64,000 bases of DNA from Paenibacillus_G filicis (GCF_038070315.1 NZ_JBBPCC010000010.1:186001-250000), one strand, 5' to 3'. Positions 40,440 to 48,964 are shown, numbered from the stretch's first letter. Translations and numbers: made by a program. Notes: generated from the sequence alone by a model not told the origin.

Positions 40440-40458
40440 AGACTTTTTATGGTACAAT
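40440..40458 (+). promoter_or_regulatory. Extended -10 promoter of the small membrane peptide
   Basis: TATGGTACAATG has a TG-N-TACAAT extended -10 (TACAAT at 40453-40458). The -35 region is weak, as is usual for this class. Confidence 0.5.
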
Positions 40459-40488
40459 GTGACTAATATGAGAACGGGAGTGATCCTT

Positions 40489-40584
40489 ATGATGGGTGTT
40501 ATTGCTGGAATTCTCGTATGCGCATTCGTTTATGTCATAAGGGAGACCTTGATGACCTCGGGTGAAGAAGACACGTACAGCTGA
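40489..40584 (+). CDS. Small single-TM membrane peptide (31 aa)
   Basis: The frame encodes a hydrophobic segment MMGVIAGILVCAFVYVIRE followed by an acidic tail TLMTSGEEDTYS. The ATG at 40489 lies 8 bases after GGGAGTGA; another at 40468 would add seven residues but has no site. A promoter with extended -10 precedes it, and a strong terminator follows at 40634. No family is recognized. A small single-pass protein with its own unit could modulate a membrane complex; its neighbours (YlbJ, globin) give no firm hint. Confidence 0.5.
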   Translation: MMGVIAGILVCAFVYVIRETLMTSGEEDTYS

Positions 40585-40633
40585 GTCGGGAGCGGAAGGC
40601 AGCAGCGACCGCATAGGTTTTGAGATCGATCAC

Positions 40634-40665
40634 GATGCTAAGGCGCAGGCGTTAGCATCTTTTTT
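40634..40665 (+). terminator. Terminator between small peptide and globin gene
   Basis: GATGCTAA pairs with TTAGCATC and is followed by TTTTTT. It lies only 20 bases before the globin start codon, so it may also regulate readthrough into that gene. Confidence 0.75.
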
Positions 40666-40684
40666 CGTTGAGGAGATGAATGTC

Positions 40685-41071
40685 ATGTCAGAGGATGAGC
40701 AGAGCCGTCAGACCTTCTATGAAGCGCTTGGAGGAGCTGAAGGCATCCGCCGGATAGTCGAGAGCTTTTACCCGAAGGTGCAGGCGCATCCGCTGCTGGG
40801 GCCGCTGTTTCCCGAGAATATAGATCCGGTTATAGAGAAGCAGTATATGTTCTTAAGCCAGTTCTTCGGTGGTCCGCCCTTGTTCTCGGAGGCACACGGG
40901 CATCCGATGATGCGGGCCCGGCATCTGCCGTTCCCGATCACGGAGGAGCGGGCCAAGGCATGGCTCGGCTGCATGGCGCAGGCGCTCGAGGAGTCCGGCT
41001 TGGATCACAAGGTGCAGCTGGCTGCGTTAGAACGTCTGAAGGGTCCGGCTTACCATTTTATTAACAGCTAG
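40685..41071 (+). CDS. Truncated hemoglobin, group II (TrHbO)
   Basis: A 128-residue group II truncated globin similar to YjbI of B. subtilis. The proximal His is in RARHLPFPI, and the distal side has Tyr in VESFYPKV plus QYMFLSQFFGGP, followed by HGHPMMRARH and the W of KAWLGCM. It binds heme and may handle O2, NO or peroxide. ATG 40685 follows GAGGAG by about 9 bases; the frame is open further upstream but runs through the terminator. In B. subtilis yjbI lies beside pepF and nadF, as it loosely does here. Confidence 0.88.
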   Translation: MSEDEQSRQTFYEALGGAEGIRRIVESFYPKVQAHPLLGPLFPENIDPVIEKQYMFLSQFFGGPPLFSEAHGHPMMRARHLPFPITEERAKAWLGCMAQALEESGLDHKVQLAALERLKGPAYHFINS

Positions 41072-41101
41072 ACAATCTAGGTAGCAGAAGGATGGGTACG
41101 C

Positions 41102-41800
41102 ATGGTAGAACCACTATTTCAGACCAAAGTGCAGTGCCCTCAGTGTGAGGCGGAATTTAAAACCTCACGGGTCCGTCCTAGCTTCAAGAAACCGGTGAAG
41201 ACGGACACGGATTTTTGTCTGCATTATAAGGAAGTCAACCCGGACTATTACGTAGTTCGAATTTGTCCGCATTGCGGTTTCGCCAGTACGGAGAACTCCA
41301 AGAGCAAGCTGACCCCTCCGCAGAAGCTGGTGTTCCAGGAGAAGATCGGTGCCCAGTGGACGTTCAAGGAATATAGCGGAGAGCGTCGCTGGGAGGATGC
41401 ACTGTATGCGTATAAGCTGGCCCTTGTATGCGCTCAGACTGTAAACGAACAAGCCCGGCTGACGGCCGGCCTGCTTCATCAGATTGCCTGGCTGTACCGG
41501 AGCAAGGGGGATGACGAGCAGGAGAGCAGGTTCCTGAGGTATGCGTTAGCTGAATACATAAGGGCCTTCGAGACGGAGGCCGGCGAGATGAACAATGCCC
41601 GGCTGATGTACCTGATCGGAGAGCTGCACCGTCGACTGGATGAGTTTAATGAGGCGGTCAAATGGTTCTCCCGCGTCGTCAACGACAAGCGGATCATGGA
41701 TGCAGGGATGATCCGGGCATGCCGGGAGCAATGGCAGGCTGTGCGAGAGGAAATGGAGGAGCGCAAGCTCCAGTTGAGCGAGGATGTTCAGGAGCTCTAA
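41102..41800 (+). CDS. DUF2225 family protein (zinc-ribbon/TPR-like)
   Basis: A 232-residue DUF2225 member, common in Bacillales and of unknown function. C12/C15 and C55/C58 (CPQC, CPHC), with C39 between them, likely bind zinc. The C-terminal 140 residues are helical and TPR-like (YAYKLALVCAQTVNEQARLTAGLLHQIAWLYR and AEYIRAFETEAGEMNNARLMYLIGELHRRL). It follows the globin gene by 30 bases with no terminator between, so the two may be co-transcribed. A terminator follows. Confidence 0.85.
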   Translation: MVEPLFQTKVQCPQCEAEFKTSRVRPSFKKPVKTDTDFCLHYKEVNPDYYVVRICPHCGFASTENSKSKLTPPQKLVFQEKIGAQWTFKEYSGERRWEDALYAYKLALVCAQTVNEQARLTAGLLHQIAWLYRSKGDDEQESRFLRYALAEYIRAFETEAGEMNNARLMYLIGELHRRLDEFNEAVKWFSRVVNDKRIMDAGMIRACREQWQAVREEMEERKLQLSEDVQEL

Positions 41801-41802
41801 CG

Positions 41803-41853
41803 AAAAAGGCTTAAAGCGGCCCGCTTGACGGGCAGGCGCTTTAAGCCTTTTTT
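41803..41853 (+). terminator. Terminator after the DUF2225 gene
   Basis: AAAAAGGCTTAAAGCG pairs with CGCTTTAAGCCTTTTTT; the loop contains a second stem GCCCG/CGGGC. As an almost symmetric element, it may also stop the converging minus-strand genes. Confidence 0.9.
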
Positions 41854-41890
41854 GTTTGCGGCAGCCGGGGTGAGCCGGGTGACCCGGAGA

Positions 41891-42133
41891 TTAAATCCCA
41901 CTGCGGCGAAGGGGGCGGTCGGCGAGCAGATAATCCGCATCGGCCTCGACCAGCATCAGCCGGTTGCGGCAGCAAGGGAGAACGAGCAGCTTCTTGATGC
42001 CTTCCTTCAGCTCGTCCAATTCCCGGAGTCCCAGAGGAAGCAGAATATGCTCTTTGGGACAGAAGGGGCAGGTTTGGATATACAGATCTTTACCGATCCG
42101 GTCATAGGGCCATGTACGCTCAAAGGGGATCAT
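41891..42133 (-). CDS. Small cysteine-containing protein of unknown function (80 aa)
   Basis: The protein has CPFC (C22, C25) and a CC pair (C54, C55) in VLPCCRNRL, a layout that could bind one zinc. The N-terminus reads MIPFERTWPYDRIGKDLYIQ. It starts 6 bases after the stop of the yycC-like gene on the same strand, with a GGAG site, so the two form an operon. I do not recognize a named family. The coherent start site, tight spacing and Cys pattern support it as a real gene. Confidence 0.65.
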   Translation of the reverse strand: MIPFERTWPYDRIGKDLYIQTCPFCPKEHILLPLGLRELDELKEGIKKLLVLPCCRNRLMLVEADADYLLADRPLRRSGI

Positions 42134-42139
42134 CGCCCG

Positions 42140-42328
42140 TTACTCCGCTTCCGGCTTGCCGGCCGATTCATCGGGCTTCGCCTGGCTTTCGTCCGGCTTG
42201 GCACTCGCGAGCTCTGCCAGCTTCTGCAGCAAAATATGCTGCGGCATATGCATTAGGTGCTCCAGGGGCACATTCAATTGCTTGGCCAGCTTCTGGGCTG
42301 TTTCCGGTGAAATTTGCAAGGGTCTCAT
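42140..42328 (-). CDS. YycC-like small protein
   Basis: The 62 residues begin MRPLQISPETAQKLAKQLN and continue with VPLEHLMHMPQHILLQKLAEL, matching YycC of B. subtilis (a spore-former protein of about 50 residues) in its core. The last 20 residues are a Lys/Pro/Glu/Asp repeat tail (AKPDESxxKPDES). ATG 42328 follows GGGAGAGAAGACAACG. It is the first gene of a two-gene minus-strand unit. YycC function is unknown. Confidence 0.7.
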   Translation of the reverse strand: MRPLQISPETAQKLAKQLNVPLEHLMHMPQHILLQKLAELASAKPDESQAKPDESAGKPEAE

Positions 42329-42494
42329 CGTTGTCTTCTCTCCCGTCCCTCTGTGTATAGTCTTCATTTAAACATATCCGGGACCAGGATATCAACCAGA
42401 ATGTGGGTCAGGTACAGCCTGGGATTCGGTATCGGATTATGGTTTAATAATAGGGAATACCTAAATTTTAGGATGGAAGGGTGCGGTGCGTCTT

Positions 42495-44282
42495 ATGCAA
42501 AGTCCATTGCCACAAACATGGGATTTGGATACGTTCTTCCCGGGAGGCAGCCAATCGGCCGCTTTTCGCGAGTTTTTGAGCAAGCTGGAGGCAGACTTGA
42601 AGGAGCTCCATACTTTGCTGATTGGATTGGACGCTCCTCAGACGGCAGCCTCTGCGGATGAGCTGCTGCCCGTTATCGGGCTGCTGCAGACCGTACTGCT
42701 CGCTCTGCGCGAGGCAGGCTCGTTCACAGGCTGCCTGGCTGCGGAAAATCAGAATGACAAGGCCGCTGTGCTGCTAGCGGGGAAGGTGAAGGCGGTCGAA
42801 GCAGATTATGCGACGGCGCTTACGCTGTTCGATGATCTGCTGACGCGAGTTGGCAGCGAAGCTTGGGAGGCGCTGCTGGCGAAGCCGGAGGTTGCCGAGA
42901 TCGTCTACCCGCTGCAGGAGCGTAAGGCGCTCGCAGCCGATAAGCTTCCGCCGGAACAGGAAGCGCTGATCAACGATCTGGCCGTTGACGGGTATCATGG
43001 CTGGGGCGAGCTGTACAATACGACGGTGAGCAAGTTCCGAATCCCCTATGAGGAAGGCGGAAAGGTCACGGAGCTATCCGCGGGCCAGGCAGCGAACCGG
43101 ATGCACAGTCCAGACCGCAAGGTGCGGCAGGAGCTATTCCGTCTATGGGAGAACAAATGGGCGGAGCATGCCGATTATTGCGCTGACGCGCTGAACCATC
43201 TCGGCGGATTCCGGCTCAAGCTGTATGAGCGACGGGGCTGGGAGGGCATACATAAGGAACCGCTGGAGATCAACCGGATGTCGAAGGAAACCTTGGACGC
43301 AATGTGGAACGTCATCGAGGGCGGTAAGGAGATATTCCTGCACTATCTGGAACGCAAGGCCAAGCTGCTGGGCGTTCCCAAGCTGAGCTGGTACGATGTC
43401 GAGGCTCCCGTCGGCGAAGGAAGTCAGACCTTCAGTTACGATGAGGGCGCGGCACTGATCGTGGAGCAATTCAGGAGGTTCAGCCCGAAGATGGCGGATT
43501 TTGCCGTCAAGGCGTTTGAGAGCCGGTGGATCGAGGCGGAGGACCGCGACGGCAAGCGGCCTGGCGGCTTCTGCACGTCTTTCCCGGTGAGCGAGCAGAC
43601 GCGCATCTTCATGACCTATGGGGGAACGGCCTCCAACGTTGCGACCTTGGCGCATGAGCTCGGACACGGCTACCATCAGCATGTGATGAATGATTTGCCC
43701 GCGCTGGCCCAGGAATACGCGATGAACGTTGCGGAGACCGCTTCGACCTTCGCCGAGATGGTTGTGGCTGACGCGGCGGTGAAAGCGGCGGAGACCGAAG
43801 CGGAGCGTCTTACGCTGCTGGAGGACAAAATTCAGCGTTCGGTCGCCTTCTACATGAACATTCACGCACGCTTCTTGTTCGAGACCGAATTCTATGAGGA
43901 GCGCCGTCAGGGACTGGTGAGCGTCGAGCGGCTCAACGAATTGATGGAAAGCGCGCAGAAGCGGGCGTTCCGCGATGCACTGGATGAGTATCATCCGCAC
44001 TTCTGGGCATCCAAGCTGCACTTCTACATTACGGAGGTGCCGTTCTATAACTTCCCGTATACGTTCGGCTACATGTTCAGCACGGGCTTATACGCAGAGG
44101 CACTGCAGCGGGGCGAGGCATTCGAGGAGCAGTATATTGCGCTTCTGCGCGATACAGGACGCATGACGGTAGAGGAACTGGCCGAGAAGCATCTGGGCAT
44201 TGACCTGAGCAAGCCGGACTTCTGGCAGCGGGCGCTGGACCTGTCTGTAGCTGACGTTGAGGAATTTCTGCGGTTGACGTAA
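42495..44282 (+). CDS. pepF: M3 family oligoendopeptidase F
   Basis: A 595-residue zinc metallopeptidase. The active site HELGH is at about 387 (ATLAHELGHGYHQHVMNDLP), with the third ligand Glu about 25 residues later (ETASTFAEM). It degrades 5-20-residue peptides in the cytoplasm. The ATG at 42495 is chosen; a GTG at 42486 in the same frame, close to GGAAGGG, is an alternative. It starts 166 bases from the divergent yycC-like gene. A terminator follows. Confidence 0.92.
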   Translation: MQSPLPQTWDLDTFFPGGSQSAAFREFLSKLEADLKELHTLLIGLDAPQTAASADELLPVIGLLQTVLLALREAGSFTGCLAAENQNDKAAVLLAGKVKAVEADYATALTLFDDLLTRVGSEAWEALLAKPEVAEIVYPLQERKALAADKLPPEQEALINDLAVDGYHGWGELYNTTVSKFRIPYEEGGKVTELSAGQAANRMHSPDRKVRQELFRLWENKWAEHADYCADALNHLGGFRLKLYERRGWEGIHKEPLEINRMSKETLDAMWNVIEGGKEIFLHYLERKAKLLGVPKLSWYDVEAPVGEGSQTFSYDEGAALIVEQFRRFSPKMADFAVKAFESRWIEAEDRDGKRPGGFCTSFPVSEQTRIFMTYGGTASNVATLAHELGHGYHQHVMNDLPALAQEYAMNVAETASTFAEMVVADAAVKAAETEAERLTLLEDKIQRSVAFYMNIHARFLFETEFYEERRQGLVSVERLNELMESAQKRAFRDALDEYHPHFWASKLHFYITEVPFYNFPYTFGYMFSTGLYAEALQRGEAFEEQYIALLRDTGRMTVEELAEKHLGIDLSKPDFWQRALDLSVADVEEFLRLT

Positions 44283-44301
44283 TCGCAAAGGCATAGCCAA
44301 G

Positions 44302-44362
44302 AAAAAAGGCTTCTTCTGGACAACGTGGCGTGGTAGTCACGTATGCCGGAGGGAGCCTCTTT
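44302..44362. terminator. Terminator between pepF and the chemoreceptor gene
   Basis: AAAAAAGGCTTCTTCTGG pairs (with several G-U pairs) with CCGGAGGGAGCCTCTTT. It can serve both converging genes. Confidence 0.6.
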
Positions 44363-44410
44363 GGATTGGTGCGGTTTACTATGCGTCCAGGAGCACCTGC
44401 CTGGCAAGAG

Positions 44411-45676
44411 CTACAGCTTGAAAATATTCATCGTCTGCTGAAGCTGAGTGACGAGCCGCGTCATCGTCTCCGATTGCGAGACGATGGCTTGTACGGCCGC
44501 GATCTGCTCGCCCATCGAGGCGGATACTTCCTGCGTGCCTGCGGCAGACTCCTCGGTAATGGCGGAGATATTTTCCATCGTAGCGGCGATCTGCTGGGCG
44601 CTGGTCAACATATGCTCGCTTTCCTTGACGAACGTGGAAATTTGCTCGGAGATGAAGGACACGCTGCTGACAATTTCAGCGAAGACGGTCTCCGTCTCCG
44701 TGATGAGCCGGGTCTGTTCATGAACGACCTTCTCGTTCTCGGCCATGGATGCAAGAGCTTCCTTGATGCCTTGCTCAATGTCACGGACCAGACCGAATAC
44801 CTCCTTGGTGGACGTTGTCGACTCCTCGGCGAGCTTGCGGACTTCCTGGGCTACGACGGCAAACCCCTTGCCGTGCTCACCTGCGCGGGCAGCCTCGATG
44901 GAGGCGTTGAGCGATAGCAGGTTGGTCTGCTCGGCGATCTCGGAGATCGAGCGAGTCATGGTCGAAATGCCGCCCGCCAGCTCCGCCAGGGAATGGATCG
45001 TCTGCGACACGTTGGCGGTAGCGACAACGTTCTTGCGGACACCGTCGCTCTGGGTCTCAACCGACTGTAGGCCTTTATTGACAAGCGCCAGCATGTGGTC
45101 GGATCGGGAGCTCATCTCGCGGGTGGAGTCCGCGTAGGTGGAGACTTTAAACTCAATATCCTTGGTGGCGGCCGATACGCTGCTGATTTCCTCGGAAATC
45201 TGGTGGGCTCCAGCGGCCAGCTCATTGGCTGCGGTGGCCGCATCCTCCAGCACCGCCTTCATGCTCTCATTCTTATAGTAAATATCACGGCTGGAATCGG
45301 AAACCTGTCGGGAAGCCTTCCCCGTATCCGTCAAAATCTCACGCAGCTTCTCCGTCATCCGATTGAAGGAATGGGCCAATTCTCCCAGAGCGTCATCGGA
45401 ACGAACGGAAATTTGCGCGGTAAAGTCGCCTTTCGAAATGCTGAGGGCGGCCCTGGACACATCGCTAATGGGTTGTGTAAGCGCTCTCTCTAAAAAATTT
45501 ACAAAGGGGAAGCTTAGGCCGATCATGGCCACGAGAAACCCGATTCCCAGCAGCATACCGGAATCGGCGCGCAGGATAAAGATCAGCATGGCAAGGGAGT
45601 AGAGCAAGACGATCGCGTAGCAGCCGATCTGAAGCTTCGTTTTAAACGATAATCCGGAAAACCAGTTCATACCCAA
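44411..45676 (-). CDS. Methyl-accepting chemotaxis-type transducer without sensory domain
   Basis: A 421-residue protein. Two TM helices (about 15-33 and 38-57) are separated by only a few residues, so there is no extracellular ligand domain. A HAMP region (EELRALTQPISDVSRAALSISKGDFTAQISVRSDDALGELAHSFN-like) leads into a methyl-accepting signalling domain with the hairpin tip EIAEQTNLLSLNASIEAARAGEHGKGFAVVAQEVRKLAEES. The C-terminus lacks a CheR-tethering pentapeptide. It may sense membrane state or energy level, or act with a partner. An ATG at 45670 is an alternative start. It stands alone. Confidence 0.88.
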   Translation of the reverse strand: MGMNWFSGLSFKTKLQIGCYAIVLLYSLAMLIFILRADSGMLLGIGFLVAMIGLSFPFVNFLERALTQPISDVSRAALSISKGDFTAQISVRSDDALGELAHSFNRMTEKLREILTDTGKASRQVSDSSRDIYYKNESMKAVLEDAATAANELAAGAHQISEEISSVSAATKDIEFKVSTYADSTREMSSRSDHMLALVNKGLQSVETQSDGVRKNVVATANVSQTIHSLAELAGGISTMTRSISEIAEQTNLLSLNASIEAARAGEHGKGFAVVAQEVRKLAEESTTSTKEVFGLVRDIEQGIKEALASMAENEKVVHEQTRLITETETVFAEIVSSVSFISEQISTFVKESEHMLTSAQQIAATMENISAITEESAAGTQEVSASMGEQIAAVQAIVSQSETMTRLVTQLQQTMNIFKL

Positions 45677-45833
45677 ACGACCCCTTCAAAGGTAATATAG
45701 GATTAACGTCTCACGAGAGGATCCCAACCCTATGGGTAATTATACCACCCCATGGAAGTTTTGGTCTATACAATTCGGACAAATCAATAGGTCTTAACAA
45801 GTTAAATTTTTTAGCGAAAATAGTTAATTTTTG

Positions 45834-45862
45834 TTGATAAATGGGTATTGTTGCCCTATAAT
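45834..45862 (+). promoter_or_regulatory. Sigma-A-like promoter of the 45922 gene
   Basis: TTGATA at 45834-45839, 17-base spacer, TATAAT at 45857-45862. The -10 is perfect. About 50 bases of leader precede the start codon. Confidence 0.65.
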
Positions 45863-45921
45863 AGGTCTACAGGCCTGTTATACAATATATTCCATATTAT
45901 TTAAATGAAAGGAGCTGTAAT

Positions 45922-46305
45922 ATGATTCTGGAACAACTTCCGTTGGCCAGACAATTGGATCTTGTTTTCCGCGAGTTGAAGGAGGAGCTTACTTCCCTGA
46001 CTTCCGGCACCGTTTTCGTTCAAATCCGCAATAACATGGTAGGCAAATTTGGTATTCGTGCTTTTCCGCTGGAGAGTAAGGGAACGGAGGTCAAGAAGGC
46101 CGATCGCGGCTTGTCGGAAAGCCATCAATTGTCGTTCCGTCAGACCGCACTCGAATCCCTGAAGCTTAAGAAGTGGTCGCATGGGGAAATTCAGTTTGAA
46201 TTCGCGATGCGCCAGAATCTGTTATGCACATCGGTTACCTTTGAATCCAACTATAATATGGCTAACCTGCTTGGCTCTTCTAGAAATAAAGGTCATGAAT
46301 TTTAG
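45922..46305 (+). CDS. Protein of unknown function (127 aa)
   Basis: No family is recognized. The protein is soluble, mixed alpha/beta, with a stretch VFVQIRNNMVGKFGIRAFPLESKG in the N-terminal half and WSHGEIQFEFAMRQNLLCTSVTFESNYNMANLLG in the C-terminal half, which looks like a beta-rich small domain. The start follows AAAGGAGCTG by 9 bases. It has its own near-consensus sigma-A promoter and a terminator, so it is an expressed single-gene unit. Neighbours (chemoreceptor and metal ATPase) are divergent or separately promoted and offer no functional link. Confidence 0.7.
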   Translation: MILEQLPLARQLDLVFRELKEELTSLTSGTVFVQIRNNMVGKFGIRAFPLESKGTEVKKADRGLSESHQLSFRQTALESLKLKKWSHGEIQFEFAMRQNLLCTSVTFESNYNMANLLGSSRNKGHEF

Positions 46306-46361
46306 TACCCCGTATTCAGCAATTATATGTTATATAGATCATACATCCTAAGCATGATAAG

Positions 46362-46389
46362 AAGGCCCTGATGTTTCGGGGCCTTTTTT
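46362..46389 (+). terminator. Terminator after the 45922 gene
   Basis: AAGGCCC pairs with GGGCCTT, followed by TTTTTT. Confidence 0.85.
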
Positions 46390-46431
46390 GGCATGCTTTG
46401 AGTTATTCCGCAAAAAGGGCTCGCACGAGGA

Positions 46432-46492
46432 TTGACTGGAGCTGAGGGTCAGGATTATAATGGGTTCATAACATATGAACGTATACTCATAT
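46432..46492 (+). promoter_or_regulatory. Promoter and ArsR/SmtB-like operator of the P-type ATPase gene
   Basis: TTGACT at 46432-46437, 18-base spacer, TATAAT at 46456-46461. Just downstream, ATATGA at 46473-46478 and TCATAT at 46487-46492 form an inverted repeat around GTATAC. This overlaps the expected start of transcription and matches the ATATGA-N8-TCATAT pattern of SmtB/CzrA-type operators. Confidence 0.6.
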
Positions 46493-46517
46493 ATTTGTTT
46501 TTTGAGGAGTGACTGTT

Positions 46518-48923
46518 ATGGAATCAGCGAATGAAACCGTGAAGCGCGAGCTGCTGCTCGAGGGGTTGGATTGCACCAATTGCGCGGCAAAAATTGAAAA
46601 AGGCGTCGGCAAAATTGACGGAATCGCCTCATGTACGGTCAATTTTGTAACCCAAACCTTAACCGTTCAGGCGGATATAGCCAGGGAAGAGGAACTGGTA
46701 TCGCAAGCTGTGAAAACGGTGACCCAGCTAGAGCCTCATGTCCGCGCTAAAGTCAAGGCGCGCCGGATCGCGGCCAGCCCTGTCGCCGCAGCAGCGGAGA
46801 AGGAGCTTGGCTCCGCTTCGACAGAAGAGAAGACTGCGGGCGCTGCTTGCTGCGGCGGGCATTCTCACGATCACGCCGATCACAATCCGGGTCATTCGCA
46901 TGCTCACGACCACGGTCATGCGCACGGAGGACATGTTCATGAAGAAGCACATCCTCATCAGCACGGCCGGGAGCATAGCGGCCACAGGCATGATCACGGT
47001 CATGCCGCTGCGTCGGAGGACGAGGCTCACGCAGAGGGGCATGAGGGACATTCGCATGATCACGGTCAAGGAAGGACGACGAAGCTTGTCATGAGGCTGG
47101 CGGCTGGCGCTGCACTCAGCGCAGCCGGCTACTGGCTGGGTCTGCCCGGCTGGGCGGAGCTGATGCTGTTCTTGGCAGCCTATCTTGTCATCGGCGGGGA
47201 TGTGGTGCTGCAGGCCGTCAAAAATATTGGACGCGGGCAAGTATTCGACGAATACTTCCTGATGTCAGTCGCTACGGTGGGAGCCTTCGCCATCGGAGAG
47301 TATCCGGAAGGTGTCGCGGTTATGTTTTTCTATCAGGTCGGGGAGCTGTTCCAAGGCATCGCCGTCAACCGCTCCAGAAAGTCCATCAGCTCTCTGATGG
47401 ATATCCGGCCGGACTACGCTAACCTGCAGGCCGGAGACGGCATTCGCCGCGTAGCGCCTGAGGAGGTGGCGATCGGCGACCTGATTATCGTGAAGCCGGG
47501 TGAGAAGGTGCCCTTGGACGGTAAGGTCGTCAGCGGCCGTTCCGCGGTGGATACCTCGGCCCTGACCGGCGAATCCCTGCCCCGCGAGGTCGAACCGGGC
47601 AGCGGCGTTCTGAGCGGATTTATGAACAAAAACGGCGTGTTGACCGTGGAAGTTACCAAGGAGTTCGGTGAATCGACCGTATCGAAGATTTTGGAGCTGG
47701 TCGAGCATGCAAGCAGCAAGAAAGCACCGACGGAGAAGTTTGTCACCAAGTTCGCCCGTTATTATACCCCTGTTGTCGTCATTGTCGCGCTGCTGCTGGC
47801 CGTGGTGCCCCCGCTGGTCATCAGTGGAGCTACATTCTCGGAGTGGATCTACCGCGCGTTGGTGTTCCTGGTCATCTCTTGCCCGTGCGCGCTGGTCATC
47901 TCGATTCCGCTAGGCTTCTTCGGCGGCATAGGCGCTGCCTCCCGGGCAGGCATTCTGGTCAAAGGCAGCAATTATCTGGAAGCTCTGAATGATGTTCAAT
48001 ACGTCGTCTTCGACAAAACAGGAACCCTGACGAAAGGCGCCTTTGCCGTCACAGGCATCTACCCGGAAGGTCAGCGCTCCAAGGAGGAGCTGCTTCGAAA
48101 CGCGGCTTACGCGGAGCTGCATTCCAATCACCCGATAGCGGAATCGGTGCGGGCCGCCTACGGCAAGCCTATCGATGAGAGCCGGCTGGAGGATTACAAC
48201 GAAATCTCCGGCCACGGCGTCGAGGTGCGGTTTGACGGTCAATCCGTGCTGGCGGGCAACGCCAGACTGATGGAGAGGGAAGGGCTAACGTTCGCAGCGC
48301 CTCCAGAGGCCGGAACGATCATTCACATGGCGATCGGCGGCAGCTACGCGGGATATCTGGTCATTTCCGACGAGGTTAAGGACGATGCGGCCGAAGCGAT
48401 CCGCCAGCTGAAGCAGCTTGGCATCAAGCGGACTGTCATGCTGACCGGCGATGCCCGAGCAGTCGCAGAGTCCGTAGGCCGGCAGCTTGGCGTCGACGAG
48501 GTGCATGCGGAGCTGCTGCCCCAGCATAAGGTCGAGCAGCTGGAACGGCTGGAGCAGCAGAAGTCAGCGAAGGAAAAGACGATATTTGTCGGAGACGGTA
48601 TCAATGATACGCCGGTACTGGCCCGCGCCGATGTCGGGATCGCGATGGGTGGACTGGGGTCGGATGCTGCGATCGAAGCGGCGGATATCGTGATTATGAC
48701 CGATGAGCCGTCCAAGATTGCGACAGCCATTCACATCGCCAAACAGACGCGCCGCATCGTCTGGCAAAATATCGGGTTTGCCCTCGGGGTCAAAGCATTG
48801 TTCCTGTTGCTGGGAGCCTTCGGCATTGCAACCATGTGGGAAGCTGTATTCTCAGATGTCGGGGTAACCCTGCTGGCTGTATTGAACGCGATGCGCGTGC
48901 TGCGTCTGCGTGACTACGCCTGA
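46518..48923 (+). CDS. cadA: CPx-type heavy-metal P1B ATPase (Cd/Zn/Co exporter type)
   Basis: An 801-residue metal exporter. The N-terminal heavy-metal-associated domain has CTNC (C19, C22). A His-rich linker follows at about 90-170 (HSHDHADH-type repeats). Then come the P-type ATPase core features: TGES in the actuator, SCPCALVISIP near 454 (the CPC metal site in TM6), DKTGTLT with phospho-Asp near 500, and GDGINDTPVLARADVGIAMG. CPC with no extra Met/Tyr motifs of copper pumps suggests Zn/Cd/Pb/Co specificity. ATG 46518 follows GAGGAGTGACTG. Its promoter has an SmtB-like operator, so it is likely induced by metal through an ArsR-type repressor. Confidence 0.9.
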   Translation: MESANETVKRELLLEGLDCTNCAAKIEKGVGKIDGIASCTVNFVTQTLTVQADIAREEELVSQAVKTVTQLEPHVRAKVKARRIAASPVAAAAEKELGSASTEEKTAGAACCGGHSHDHADHNPGHSHAHDHGHAHGGHVHEEAHPHQHGREHSGHRHDHGHAAASEDEAHAEGHEGHSHDHGQGRTTKLVMRLAAGAALSAAGYWLGLPGWAELMLFLAAYLVIGGDVVLQAVKNIGRGQVFDEYFLMSVATVGAFAIGEYPEGVAVMFFYQVGELFQGIAVNRSRKSISSLMDIRPDYANLQAGDGIRRVAPEEVAIGDLIIVKPGEKVPLDGKVVSGRSAVDTSALTGESLPREVEPGSGVLSGFMNKNGVLTVEVTKEFGESTVSKILELVEHASSKKAPTEKFVTKFARYYTPVVVIVALLLAVVPPLVISGATFSEWIYRALVFLVISCPCALVISIPLGFFGGIGAASRAGILVKGSNYLEALNDVQYVVFDKTGTLTKGAFAVTGIYPEGQRSKEELLRNAAYAELHSNHPIAESVRAAYGKPIDESRLEDYNEISGHGVEVRFDGQSVLAGNARLMEREGLTFAAPPEAGTIIHMAIGGSYAGYLVISDEVKDDAAEAIRQLKQLGIKRTVMLTGDARAVAESVGRQLGVDEVHAELLPQHKVEQLERLEQQKSAKEKTIFVGDGINDTPVLARADVGIAMGGLGSDAAIEAADIVIMTDEPSKIATAIHIAKQTRRIVWQNIGFALGVKALFLLLGAFGIATMWEAVFSDVGVTLLAVLNAMRVLRLRDYA

Positions 48924-48940
48924 TTAAGAAGAACGAAGAG

Positions 48941-48964
48941 CCTGCCGGTCAACGGCAGGTTTTT
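48941..48964 (+). terminator. Terminator after the P-type ATPase gene
   Basis: CCTGCCG pairs with CGGCAGG across GTCAA, followed by TTTTT. Confidence 0.85.
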
